From contig NC_133536.1 of NCBI RefSeq assembly GCF_048544455.1, positions 201,379,325 through 201,443,324 of the forward strand: 64,000 nucleotides of DNA. Reading direction: 5' to 3'. Shown one piece after another: positions 43,606 through 55,338 of this stretch (within the stretch, counting starts at the first letter, position 1; every line of letters starts with the position of its first letter). The DNA is from Silene latifolia. Lineage: Eukaryota > Streptophyta > Magnoliopsida > Caryophyllales > Caryophyllaceae. Made by a program: the position numbers and the translations under genes. Below the pieces are notes generated by a model. It had not been told where the DNA came from. It did no database searches and saw nothing but the letters and a program-made list of their open reading frames with translations.

Positions 43606-43696
43606 CTATGATAATTGGTTATCAATCCACAACTTAAAATATTCAACAAATAACACAAACAAATAAACGAGTTTATATTAACAAAAAATAACAGTC

Positions 43697-44790
43697 ATGG
43701 CATCATGTGGTGCATGTTTAAATGCTCTTATGTTCATGCTTCTCCTCTCTTTTGCTTGCGTTGCTCACTCAGATAGGGTAATAATTTAGTTTCAACTATA
43801 AAAGTTTATAGTTAAGCATCTCAACTCAAATATTGTTAATTTTTCTGTTAACTTTTACTTCTCTGACAAATTAAAATGTGTATGTATTTTATCTGCTTTT
43901 TTACGGTAACAGGAAATATAACGGTGTTAACGTTAAGGTCCTTAACTGACGATAATTTTAAAGTTGAATCTCTTAACTAAAAAACTTCAATAGTATAGGT
44001 CCTTCTTACCTTGGTGTTAACTCATCTTAAAATACCCAAAATGCTCTAATTAGCCTCTTTTAAATGTTTAGTCTTTACATTTTTGATTAATTTTTTTGTA
44101 ATAATTTGTCATGTCATTAACATAAACATTGTTTACTCGATCGTAAACATGTTTTTTTTTTTACAAAATTTAAATGGTTTTAAAATATGAATTTTAGTAG
44201 TTTGGGTATTTTGAGAACATTTTAGTAAGTTTAAACGTATCAGATGTTTCAAAAAACATAGGGGTACCACGTAAAATTCGAAAAAACACAGTTTACCACA
44301 TAGAAAAACCTTTTTTTTGATTATTTTTTTTTCTTATATATGTGTGAGTATATTTGTTGATATGGTTGCAGGGAAACTGTGTGTACAAAGATATACGTGA
44401 AGACAAATAGATGAGACATCTGCAGGAACAGATGCGAAGGTGAACCTAAAGCTATATGACAACCAAGGTAATATGGTGGAAATAGCAGACCTTGAATTGT
44501 TTGGACTTATGCCTAAAGGTCACAACTATTTCGAGCCTAATAATTTGGATGCATTCGCTATCCGAACTAAATGCTTAGCTAACCTCATTTGCAAAATCGA
44601 GTTGAGCCACGACAATACCGGTGATAATCCCGCTTGGAAAGTCGATTACGTGGACGTCACCACCGCTTTCCCCCAAATATATTGCACAACCAAGGACTTT
44701 GACATTGACGACATAATCACGCCTATTGTTGTAAGGGACACCTGTGGCGGTGTTAAGGAATCCGTTCTCAAAATGCTAGACCTTGCTTGA
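43697..44790 (+). pseudogene. PLAT-domain protein gene, copy 1 (frame broken at CAG sites)
   Basis: Exon 1 (43697-43777) encodes MASCGACLNALMFMLLLSFA and a predicted signal cleavage region ending VAHS. A GT-AG intron (43778-44371) and exon 2 (44372-44790) follow. Exon 2 holds a PLAT/LH2 domain (VNLKLYDNQGNMVEIADLEL, KCLANLICKIELSHDN, WKVDYVDVTT). Compared with copy 2, the first codons of exon 2 carry two one-base insertions exactly at CAG (about 44391-44411), giving an early TAG at about 44408. From about 44440 the frame is open to the stop. Single-PLAT secreted plant proteins such as Arabidopsis PLAT1 are linked to stress responses. The break may be a base-calling artefact. Confidence 0.85.
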
Positions 44791-46484
44791 GGGACATAAC
44801 TTGGGTAAGAGTTAATGCAACTTAAAAGTTGCTTATCAAGATGTTTACCTAATATATCAACCATCGTGTCAGTTCGTGTTTTAGTTAATTTAGTACTACT
44901 CCGTATGAATGAATGAATGAATAAATAAGGTTGATTACATTATCATAAATTGTGCATATCAGCGATTTTCTATCGGATTCATCACATACAAATAATCATG
45001 GGAACTGGATACCTTGAAACAATCTAGCTACTTTGCTATAGTACCTACGGTGAGGTTCGGTCTAGTCAACAGTTTACAAAAACAGGTAACTTGTTTTTAG
45101 TCCTGGTCTTGAACCCCGTCCGGTCTTTGGATAAACAAAAAGATGGAGACTGGTTTTAGTTCCGGTTCGATCAAGTCCAACTTGAAAAAAAAAAGGCACA
45201 AAAAACCTTTCTTGCCAAACCGGTCCGATCCAAATCCAAGAAAAACCTACCAAACCAGATCGCATAAAATATTAAAAACATGACAATCTCTAAATTAAGG
45301 TCTGGAAATTTTAAAATGAAGATGATAGACGAATGTTGTACTCCGTATAATACAATAAACATACATAAACAAGAAAGTACCTAACGCGTTCACCTTGAGG
45401 GACCCTTCACCATTATTGTCCTCACTGTATAGGTGTAAAGAGCTCAGAATATTTTATACATGAATCCATGAACACAATAAGAAGACAGGACGCATTAGGC
45501 ACAAAATTTAGTGGCAAAACCAATACCCATTTTTACTTGAGGGGTCTTTCACAAGGTGAAAGGGGAATACGGATGCTCGAGTGACGATACAACACGTCCT
45601 GCATTAGATGATAGAAAACATATAAGAATTACAAGCATGGTGTAAATCGTAATAAGCTAACATAGGAAAAGGATTTTGGGTGATTATTGCGAACAAAAGA
45701 GGCCAGAGAAGACGTTACTAAACACAGAGAACATACAAGAATTACAAGCATGGTGGTGTAAACTGTAAAATAAACTTGGCAATTCAAAAAGAATATGAGG
45801 TGGGAGCGTTATTGACTAAATGTGATTTGGTGCAAATGTAATGTAATGTACTGAATTTAGATTAGATTTTAGATCATTGTACAACAAAGACAATAATAAA
45901 TTGTGCAATAATTCAAACATAGAGTAACTTCAAGATAAATCTAACAAGATCTCACATGACTATATTTTGTCTCATAGATTAAGAATAATATCAAAGATTT
46001 CCTACGATCATAAATAATGCCAAAAATCAACGGTTACTTTTGGTGTGGTATGGAGCCATGGAGTGAGTATAAAACAACAATAATAGAGTACTTTAAGTAA
46101 ACTGCATAAAAATGTCAAACCGTCTTAAACTTCTATAATAGTACTCAGTATATTTTGATTTTTCAATAATAAATTTGCCAATGTTCAAATTAGTAAGACA
46201 TTCAAACTTGAATGGTTAAACGAATGTCGAAGAAAGGTAGTGAAACGTGCGATATCTATGGAAGTCGTTGATTCTTTGACTCGTTTTATCTTAAGACGGA
46301 TACGGATATATCCTCTTAAGAGACTTATTGATTTTTTTTTTCTCGCTACACCAAAATCTAAAATCTAGGTCGGCCAGGACATATCTCTTTATAATTTAAG
46401 AGCCAATAAAATCATAGAGTTGCATGGTACGTTTTTTCAATTGTATTGTAATGTCCATGTCACATTAATACATAACCCCGTACC

Positions 46485-46513
<29 letters not shown>
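46485..46513. repeat. Poly(A) tract, unit 1
   Basis: A run of 29 A; the corresponding runs in units 2 and 3 (54839 and 63833) have 25. Confidence 0.9.
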
Positions 46514-46515
<2 letters not shown>

Positions 46516-46954
46516 AAATATACATAACCCGTCTTTTTATAGAATCCAAACAAGGAATGGTCCTTCCAACGAAAACCATATATGAAGATACACGACATCG
46601 TTGTATAAGAGAATTACCGATGAAGATATTACTATGATTCTAAATCTGGCATTATCCCAAGAAAAATGACAATTCTTTTATATAGAATCCAATAAAGGAA
46701 TGGCCCTCTCAACGAGAACCACATACGAAGATATTACTATTCATTATGTAAAACGTGACGAACTATTCATTCATTCAATTAGGGTTTCATCTAATTACAA
46801 ATACAACAACTTTGATGGACGATTCTAAAAACTCAAAAACTCGAATTTCCATCATGAAAGAGAATTTCAAACTTCATAGTCTTGTAAGGGCATAAGGCTA
46901 ATCATCAGACAATTCGTCTCTTGTAAGACGGTTTTACACTATAGGTTACAAAAA

Positions 46955-46958
<4 letters not shown>

Positions 46959-47000
<42 letters not shown>
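46959..47000. repeat. Long poly(A) tract, unit 1
   Basis: 42 consecutive A; 34 in unit 2 (55304-55337). Confidence 0.9.
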
Positions 47001-47001
<1 letters not shown>

Positions 47002-47055
47002 CAATTTGAGGAAAATCACCAGGCAATTTAATGACGATTAACAATGAACAATTCC

Positions 47056-47168
47056 GCCCGCAAGGGTAGTCTAGTGGCTAAAACTCCCAAGGTCTCAATT
47101 CCGCCCGAGGGTTTACTAGTACGCACTGAAGTTAGCGGCTACAAATTACCCCGTCACCCAAAAAAAAC
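47056..47168 (+). mobile_element. tRNA-derived SINE, unit 1
   Basis: The sequence has a Pol III A box (GGTAGTCTAGTGGCTAA), a B box (GGTCTCAATTCC) about 30 bp on, and a short A-tail. It is flanked by CAATTCC on both sides (47049-47055 and 47169-47175). The whole is about 113 bp, a typical short plant SINE. Confidence 0.65.
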
Positions 47169-47411
47169 CAATTCCTAAATTTTGCAGAACTAAAGGGAGA
47201 AATTATAACCTCGTAAAAAGCGGAACCTCCGTGCTCCACCACCACTGCCGCCACCGTCACCGCCACCTTTACCCATTATTTAATCGTGAATTATGAACGA
47301 TCGTCAAGTGCTTCGAATCCAACGTACTTGCTTACTTTCACAGGCATATTTTTATTTTTATTTATATGTTGAGAATACTTTTTCTTCTAGTTTTAGGAAG
47401 ACTTAACCTTA

Positions 47412-47515
47412 GGTGGTTAGTTTAGGATTAGGTTAATAATTTTACATGTCTAGTTAAGCTAAATCTTTGGTGGTTAGTTTAGGATTAGGTTAGTAATTTT
47501 ACATGTCTAGTTAAG
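47412..47515. repeat. 57-bp tandem duplication, unit 1
   Basis: GGTGGTTAGTTTAGGATTAG...GTCTAGTTAAG occurs twice, starting at 47412 and 47469, with one base difference. Confidence 0.85.
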
Positions 47516-48688
47516 TTGTTACTTATTCTAGTTCATTGGATTAAAGAAGTGTCAAAACTCCAAAATGTAATTGATAAGTCTCGTGACCTCTTGGTTCACA
47601 TATATTTGATATTACCATTGTAACACATCAATCTCTTTATTAAACTTGTAAATCTATTGTTATATGTATGTGTAAAATCTGAGTTATAATAATATTTACC
47701 TATAATAACTATTATTAAATATATACTTTTAGTTTATATTCAATGTAATGTATTTGCTGAGTTAGTTAAATGCACTTGGAAAAAATTGAACAAAATATTT
47801 TATTTACTTATGGTTATTATTACTTGTACCTATATTTACATTTAATGTATCTCCAATATACATATCGCCTTTATTTAACGATTTTTTTAATCAAAAAAAT
47901 ATTCTTCTAAAAATGTAAAAATATTTGAATGATAAAAAAAATAATTTTTTAACTATTTTTCCAAATATAATATATAAATATTAATATTTTAATAAAATTC
48001 TTGATTTATCTTCGACCCAGTCGATCCATTCGAGTAGTGTCTCGACCCTAAAATAACGAGTCGTTTCGAAAAGGGTCAAACGGGCAATTTGTCGGGTCAA
48101 AAGTTTCGGTCTTGACCCTGAAAAACGAGTCGGATCGGGTCAAGCCGGAATTTGACAGGTCTAATTAAATATATAATATAGGTCCATATAATACTTATTT
48201 TAGTTTAATATATCATACGGAGTATCAGACTAATATTATTTTAGTATAATATTTCGTAATTATTTAAATATATAACTCTAATACATTTAGATAATAAACT
48301 AATATAATATTTAATATGATAAAATTAAGCAAAAAAAATTAACAAAAATTTGATAAATTTATTTAAATATATATGCTTGATAAAATTGTGTAACTAGCAA
48401 ATAACTCAATAAATAGTGAAAATAATTGTAGCAATAGTTCATGTAATAAATATGATATCATATATTTGAGTGGTAAGAGTAACACTAATAAAAGCCAGAA
48501 TAGTGAAAGTCATAGTAGCAAGAATGAGAATAGTGAAATTAATAGTATTAAGTAGTTAAAAAAAATATTGATGGCGGGAGTAGTGAAAGTAACAGTAGTG
48601 AAACAAATGTTATAAAAGTAACAGTAGGAACAATGGAGAAAGTATGAAAAACTAGCTAACAATTCGGTTTAAGAAAATATTTTATTTA

Positions 48689-49086
48689 TGTTCCGGGTGT
48701 AATTCCGGAGCAGGATTGTGACCACTTGAGCTTGTAGGATGATGTCGTTGCTTGTCTCTTCCTTTCACTCTTTCCTGTAAAGATGAACAAACTGAGGGCT
48801 CGGCTTGGTACCGAGCGTACTCACTCCGACGCTCAAGTCGAGAAACTTAGAGAGATAAGTTGTGTGTTAACTTGGCAAAGTATATTGTAGAGAGATAAGG
48901 GAGTTTATACCGATATTCCATTAGTTTCTCAATGAGAGATGATGAGTATTTATAGACTTTCACCTTTTGTCACGTAGTGGCCAAGTGGCGTAGCAGGTGG
49001 AAAGACTGTCTTACCCTCGGCCGAGGGACCCATGACAGGCCGGCAGGCCTGGTTGACTCCATGCCGAGGGGACTGGATGTGAGTAC
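48689..49086 (-). repeat. Inverted Retand LTR fragment at unit 1/2 junction
   Basis: Reverse complement of the terminal ~420 bp of the LTR (about 42209-42627). It starts TGTTCC at the outer LTR edge and stops abruptly at GAGTAC, where antisense-gene sequence begins. It keeps an intact TATAAATA (48947-48954, minus strand). It is more diverged from the plus-strand LTRs than they are from each other, so it comes from a different element copy. Confidence 0.9.
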
Positions 49087-49799
49087 CGGGGCAGCGGATA
49101 GTCCTCCGGAACCTCAACGTATACCCACCGCCCCTTCCAGTCCTTGCAAGATGTCGGCTAGAGACGGTGATATAACCTGGCTCGGTCGTATATCTTTGTA
49201 CCGGCCGGGCCGCCTAGGGTAGTCCCCCGAAGGTGGTGAATCCGGCGAAAGAGGTTCACCGTTGGGGCCTCCCCTTTAAAAAGGCACAACCATACAAAGC
49301 CAACAATCGTCCTGATGGCCAACGGATGCAGTTGGGTCACGGCGACGTTCATGGCTTTAATTATAGCAGCAACGTATTCATTCAGAGGAAACCGGAGCCC
49401 ATACTCCAGTGTCCGATGTATACGCCGATACAGCCCTTGGGAGGGCAACAGACCGCCTGACCCTCCTCGGGGATAACAATTTTATACCCCCTGCCGAAGG
49501 AGTAATGGTCTTCAAAAAGTTCGAACCGAACAATCGGCGAACTTGTTCGTCCGTGCACGATCGGGGGCGATCGAACAAAGGCCACCGTGCCACGAGAACT
49601 GCGGCCTCTTTACGACAGAAGGGGTCGCCTCATCATCGTCATCATCAATACCCTCCAAAAAGCTCTCATCAATTTCAGGAGAAGGAGACCTGGGGCCTCC
49701 GAACCTTATCGGGGTGACGGCCAGTGGCTCCTGCTCATCAGGATACGACGGTTCGCCCCCCGGCGCAGAGGTACTGAGTTGAGCATCCGCAGAAGACAT
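49087..49799 (-). pseudogene. Antisense-gene 5' fragment, unit 2
   Basis: It matches 40722-41439 (ATG at 49799) and is cut at the unit junction before the intron. It retains the acidic N-terminus and part of the PF04195-like domain (LRFPLNEYVAAIIKAM). Confidence 0.85.
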
Positions 49800-49839
49800 G
49801 GTAACAATAAATACTTAACAATTAAAAGTTGGGGAAATT

Positions 49840-50987
49840 TGTTTGTTTACCTTGGGAAAAGTGCTACGCCGAGTAACGCTTTGAAGACTAGAGAGAAATT
49901 CCTTCGAAAAACTAAGAGAGGGAAAATGTTTTTCGAGAAAGTGAATTTTTGGTGGCCAAAATCAGGGGCTAACTGCTCTATTTATAGAGCAAAGCCCATG
50001 AAACGGACCAATCAGGGCAAAGCCCATGAAGCGTCAACCAATCAACACCGAGCCACGTGTCAAGCATGCAGCCACGCTCCTTGGCAGAATGCCAATCGAC
50101 GTATCTTCTTCAACACGCTCCTTGGTATCTACTTGCCAAACGGCCCGCTGATCAACCTAGCTTGGCAGCACCGGCCGGGGGCAATCAAAAGCACACGGCA
50201 CTCTCAACGTTGGTCTCGGCCAGCGCCATTTTCTTTTCCACATCGGATGTCCATTACACAACCATGTGGAGGGGGGATATGGTACGGCCTGAACAGAAGC
50301 AAGCCGAGGAAGAGGAAGCCGGGGAATAAATTTCAACTTGCGCAGAATACGCTCAAAACTCATCGAAGGTCCATACCACGGCATAGACTACGCTGGGGGC
50401 AAATTGATGGGGCATATTCTGCACCCGCTGACCGAGTCAACATATTGAGCAAGGTCAAAGACAAAAGACAGCAAGTCAACGTATTAGACAGCCTAACCGA
50501 CGCAGCCTGTCGGCCTGTCACTTGGGTCTCGGCTAGGCAACTAGCCAGCCGGGAGGCATATCCGCGTACTCATATCCAAGACCCCTCGGTATGGAGTCAA
50601 CAAGGCCAGCCGGCCTACCATGGGTCTCTCGGCCGAGGGTAGAACGGTCTTTCCACCTGCTAGCCACTTGGCCACTACGTGACAAAAGGTGAAAGTCTAA
50701 AAATACTCCTCAATCCACATTGAGAAAACGATCTACAATTCATCCTAAAACTCACTATTAATCTGGTATAAACTCTCTTATCTCTCTACAATATACTTTG
50801 CCAAGTAACACACAACTTAATCTCTTTAAGTTTACTGACTTGAGCGTCGGAGTGAGTACGCTCGGTACCAAGCCGAGCCCTCAGTTTGTTCATCTTAAAC
50901 AGGAAAGAGAGAAAGGAAGAGTCAAGCAAAGACATCATTCATCAAGCTTACGTGGTCACAAATCCCGCTCCGAATTACACCCTAACA
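49840..50987 (+). repeat. Retand-type LTR, unit 2
   Basis: Copy of 41480-42627, nearly identical by eye. Confidence 0.85.
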
Positions 50988-51054
50988 ACATGAACAAAGT
51001 ATATCGACCCCGATTACCATTTTACCCTAACTTGGTGCTTACACGTTTATTATA

Positions 51055-51369
51055 CTCCCTCCAATTCATCATAATGATCTCCTTTGAGATGGACACAATA
51101 CTTAAGAAAAATGAATAAAAATGAACAAAGGACAAATGTGGGGTTTGTTGATAGGAGATAGAGATGAATTATTATGAGTTAAATAAGGAGTTGTGGGACC
51201 AAAACATTAAGGAAAGTAATAAAATAAGAGTAAAAAAGTTGTGTGGGGTTTGGTAATGGGAGAGAGTGATGAATAAAATAAGAGTAAAAGTTACCAAAAA
51301 AAGAAAAGGGGAACATTACTTGAATAATCCGTTTAGGAAATAGAGAACATTATAGCAAATTGGAGTGAG
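51055..51369. mobile_element. Stowaway-type MITE, unit 2
   Basis: Copy of 42695-43011 with TA on each side. Confidence 0.8.
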
Positions 51370-51955
51370 TATTTTTTTTGGTGAAATGCTTATTAAAATA
51401 AACCATATAACTCATACACCATACATTATACTCGATTAAGATCACTGTCTCACTTTTATGTCTCATCTCATGTCCCACTACCTTAAGATCTTGACACATC
51501 ACACATAAGATAATAGAAATGGTAATAATATATATCATAGTGATTATGTGTCAATAGGAAAAGTGATGAGACACAAGATAAGACACAAAATGGGATAGAA
51601 GATCTGCACTGCATTATACTCTTTCCGTCCCGATCATTTGTTATCCTATGGTTTTGACACAAAGACCAAGGAAAAGGGAAAGAGCCAATTACTAAATGAC
51701 AAGTTGAATAAATTGAGTGTGAATGATGAAATTAGATAGAAGAGGAGTACATCATAATATGACTTTTTCAACAAGGACATATGTACGTTTATTACATTTT
51801 TTTATGTTTATGTAACAAAAAACGTTGTACTTACTAAGTTGAATAGTTGTGACTCCGTACTTGATACATCAGTGATTTATTTTATTTTTATTTTTTTTTT
51901 TTGGTGAAAAAATATTTTAAAAATATAATCTTCAAATTTTTGGTGTCCACTTTTC

Positions 51956-51964
51956 CTATAAAAG
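51956..51964 (+). promoter_or_regulatory. TATA box, PLAT copy 2
   Basis: CTATAAAAG about 95 bp before the ATG at 52057. Confidence 0.75.
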
Positions 51965-52056
51965 GCTATGATAATTGGTTATCAATCCACAACTTAAAAT
52001 ATTCAACAAATAACACAAACAAATAAACGAGTTTATATTAACAAAAAATAACAGTC

Positions 52057-53144
52057 ATGGCATCATGTGGTGCATGTTTAAATGCTCTTATGTTCATGCT
52101 TCTCCTCTCTTTTGCTTGCGTTGCTCACTCAGATAGGGTAATAATTTAGTTTCAACTATAAAAGTTTATAGTTAAGCATCTCAACTCAAATATTGTTAAT
52201 TTTTCTCGTTAACTTTTACTTCTCGACAAATTAAAATGTGTATGTATTTTATCCGCTTTTTACGGTAATAGAAATATAACGGTGTTAACGTTAAGGTCCT
52301 TAACTGACGATAATTTTAAAGTTGAATCTCTTAACTAAAAAACTTCAATAGTATAGGTCCTTCTTACCTTGGTGTTAACTCATCTTAAAATACCCAAAAT
52401 GCTCTAATTAGCCTCTTTTAAATGTTTAGTCTTTACATTTTTGATTAATTTTTTTGTAATAATTTGTCATGTCATTAACATAAACATTGTTTACTCGATC
52501 GTAAACATGTTTTTTTTTACAAAATTTAAATGGTTTTAAAATATGAATTTTAGTAGTTTGGGTATTTTGAGAACATTTTAGTAAGTTTAAACGTATCAGA
52601 TGTTTCAAAAAACATAGGGGTACCACGTAAAATTCGAAAAAACACAGTTTACCACATAGAAAAACCTTTTTTTTTATTATTTTTTTTTCTTATATATGTG
52701 TGAGTATATTTGTTGATATGGTTGCAGGGAAACTGTGTGTACAGTATATACGTGAAGACAGTAGATGAGACATCTGCAGGAACAGATGCGAAGGTGAACC
52801 TAAAGCTATATGACAACCAAGGTAATATGGTGGAAATAGCAGACCTTGAATTGTTTGGACTTATGCCTAAAGGTCACAACTATTTCGAGCCTAATAATTT
52901 GGATGCATTCGCTATCCGAACTAAATGCTTAGCTAACCTCATTTGCAAAATCGAGTTGAGCCACGACAATACTGGTGATAATCCTGCTTGGAAAGTCGAT
53001 TACGTGGACGTCACCACTGCTGTTCCCCAAATATATTGCACAACCAAGGACTTTGACATTGACGACATAATCTCGCCTATTGTTGTAAGGGACACCTGTG
53101 GCGGTGTTAAGGAATCCGTTCTCAAAATGCTAGACCTTGCTTGA
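52057..53144 (+). CDS. PLAT/LH2-domain protein gene, copy 2 (intact)
   Basis: Two exons, 52057-52137 and 52728-53144, with a phase-0 GT-AG intron (GATAGG|GTAATA...TTGCAG|GGAAAC). The product is 165 residues: a hydrophobic signal peptide (residues ~1-25, LNALMFMLLLSFACVAHS), then a single PLAT domain from NCVYSIYVKTVDETSAGTDA through KVNLKLYDNQGNMVEIADLE, KCLANLICKIEL and RDTCGGVKESVLKMLDLA. Four or five Cys in the mature part could form disulfides. PLAT domains are beta sandwiches that bind lipids or proteins. Single-PLAT plant proteins enter the secretory pathway and are often stress-responsive. The ATG is chosen because it gives the signal peptide and follows a TATA box. Confidence 0.9.
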
Positions 53145-55299
53145 GGGACATAACTTGGGTAAGAGTTAATGCAACTTAAAAGTTGCTTATCAAGATGTTT
53201 ACCTAATATATCAACCATCGTGTCAGTTCGTGTTTTAGTTAATTTAGTACTACTCCGTATGAATGAATGAATGAATAAATAAGGTTGATTACATTATCAT
53301 AAATTGTGCATATCAGCGATTTTCTATCGGATTCATCACATACAAATAATCATGGGAACTGGATACCTTGAAACAATCTAGCTACTGCTATAGTACCGGC
53401 TGGTGAGGTTCGGTCTAGTCAACAGGTTTACAAAAACAGGTAACTTGTTTTTAGTCCGGTCTTGAACCCTGTCCGGTCTTTGGATAAACAAAAAGATGGA
53501 GACTGGTTTTAGTTCCGGTTCGATCAAGTCCAACTTGAAAAAAAAAGGCACAAAAAACCTTTCTTGCCAAACCGGTCCGATCCAAATCCAAGAAAAACCT
53601 ACCAAACCAGATCGCATAAAATATTAAAAACATGACAATCTCTAAATTAAGGTCTGGAAATTTTAAAATGAAGATGATAGACGAATGTTGTACTCCGTAT
53701 AATACAATAAACATACATAAACAAGAAAGTACCTAACGCGTTCACCTTGAGGGACCCTTCACCATTATTGTCCTCACTTTGTATAGGTGTAAAGAGCTCG
53801 AAATATTTTATACATGAATCCATGAACACAATAAGAAGACAGGACGCATTAGGCACAAAATTTAGTGGCAAAACCAATACCCATTTTTACTTGAGGGGTC
53901 TTTCACAAGGTGAAAGGGGAATACGGATGCTCGAGTGACGATACAACACGTCCTGCATTAGATGATAGAAAACATATAAGAATTACAAGCATGGTGTAAA
54001 CTGTAATAAGCTAACATAGGAAAAGGATTTTGGGTGATTATTGCGAACAAAAGAGGCCAGAGAAGACGTTACTAAACACAGAGAACATACAAGAATTACA
54101 AGCATGGTGGTGTAAATCAAAAATAAACTTGGCAATTCAAAAAGAATATGAGGTGGGAGCGTTATTGACTAAATGTGATTTGGTGCAAATGTAATGTAAT
54201 GTACTGAATTTAGATTAGATTTTAGATCATTGTACAACAAAGACAATAATAAATTGTGCAATAATTCAAACATAGAGTAACTTCAAGATAAATCTAACAA
54301 GATCTCACATGACTATATTTTGTCTCATAGATTAAGAATAATATCAAAGATTTCCTACGATCATAAATAATGCCAAAAATCAACGGTTACTTTTGGTGTG
54401 GTATGGAGCCATGGAGTGAGTATAAAACAACAATAATAGAGTACTTTAAGTAAACTGCATAAAAATGTCAAACCGTCTTAAACTTCTATAATAGTACTCA
54501 AGATATTTTGATTTTTCAATAATAAATTTGCCAATGTTCAAATTAGTAAGACATTCAAACTTGAATGGTTAAACGAATGTCGAAGAAAGGTAGTGAAACG
54601 TGCGATATCTATGGAAGTCGTTGATTCTTTGACTCGTTTTATCTTAAGACGGATACGGATATATCCTCTTAAGAGACTTATTGATTTTTTTTTTTCTGCT
54701 ACACCAAAATCTAAAATCTAGGTCGGCCAGGACATATCTCTTTATAATTTAAGAGCCAATAAAATCATAGAGTTGCATGGTACGTTTTTTCAATTGTATT
54801 GTAATGTCCATGTCACATTAATACATAACCCCCGTACCAAAAAAAAAAAAAAAAAAAAAAAAATATACATAACCCGTCTTTTTATAGAATCCAAACAAGG
54901 AATGGTCCTTCCAACGAAAACCATATATGAAGATACACGACATCGTTGTATAAGAGAATTACCGATGAAGATATTACTATGATTCTAAATCTGGCATTAT
55001 CCCAAGAAAAATGACAATTCTTTTATATAGAATCCAATAAAGGAATGGCCCTCTCAACGAGAACCACATACGAAGATATTACTATTCATTATGTAAAACG
55101 TGACGAACTATTCATTCATTCAATTAGGGTTTCATCTAATTACAAATACAACAACTTTGATGGACGATTCTAAAAACTCAAAAACTCGAATTTCCATCAT
55201 GAAAGAGAATTTCAAACTTCATAGTCTTGTAAGGGCATAAGGCTAATCATCAGACAATTCGTCTCTTGTAAGACGGTTTTACACTATAGGTTACAAAAA

Positions 55300-55338
<39 letters not shown>

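Larger units (their letters stand above)
44791..48688. other. Non-coding part of unit 1
   Basis: After a short 3'UTR (AATAAATAA near 44930) I see no gene. It contains two poly(A) tracts, a SINE and a short tandem repeat, listed separately. AT-rich DNA fills the remainder. Confidence 0.6.
40720..49086. repeat. Tandem unit 1 of an 8.35-kb triplication
   Basis: The segment from the antisense gene (40720) to the inner edge of the inverted LTR fragment (49086) is repeated head-to-tail at 49087 and 57425, nearly identical by eye. The interval between PLAT start codons is 8360 and then 8335 bp. Confidence 0.95.

Noticed and set aside
44145..44160. Single CTCGATCGTAAAC site in the PLAT intron as a member of the palindrome family
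   Set aside because: One isolated partial match without phased neighbours; expected by chance.
45074..45362. Open frames of about 63-87 codons on the minus strand downstream of each PLAT copy
   Set aside because: They vary in length between units, have no motif, and are low-complexity; no promoter or splice context.
42628..48688. The 6-kb segment between convergent LTRs as a transposon with LTR ends as terminal inverted repeats
   Set aside because: The flanks beside the two LTR ends do not show a shared target duplication, and the arrangement is explained by two opposite elements plus a tandem duplication.
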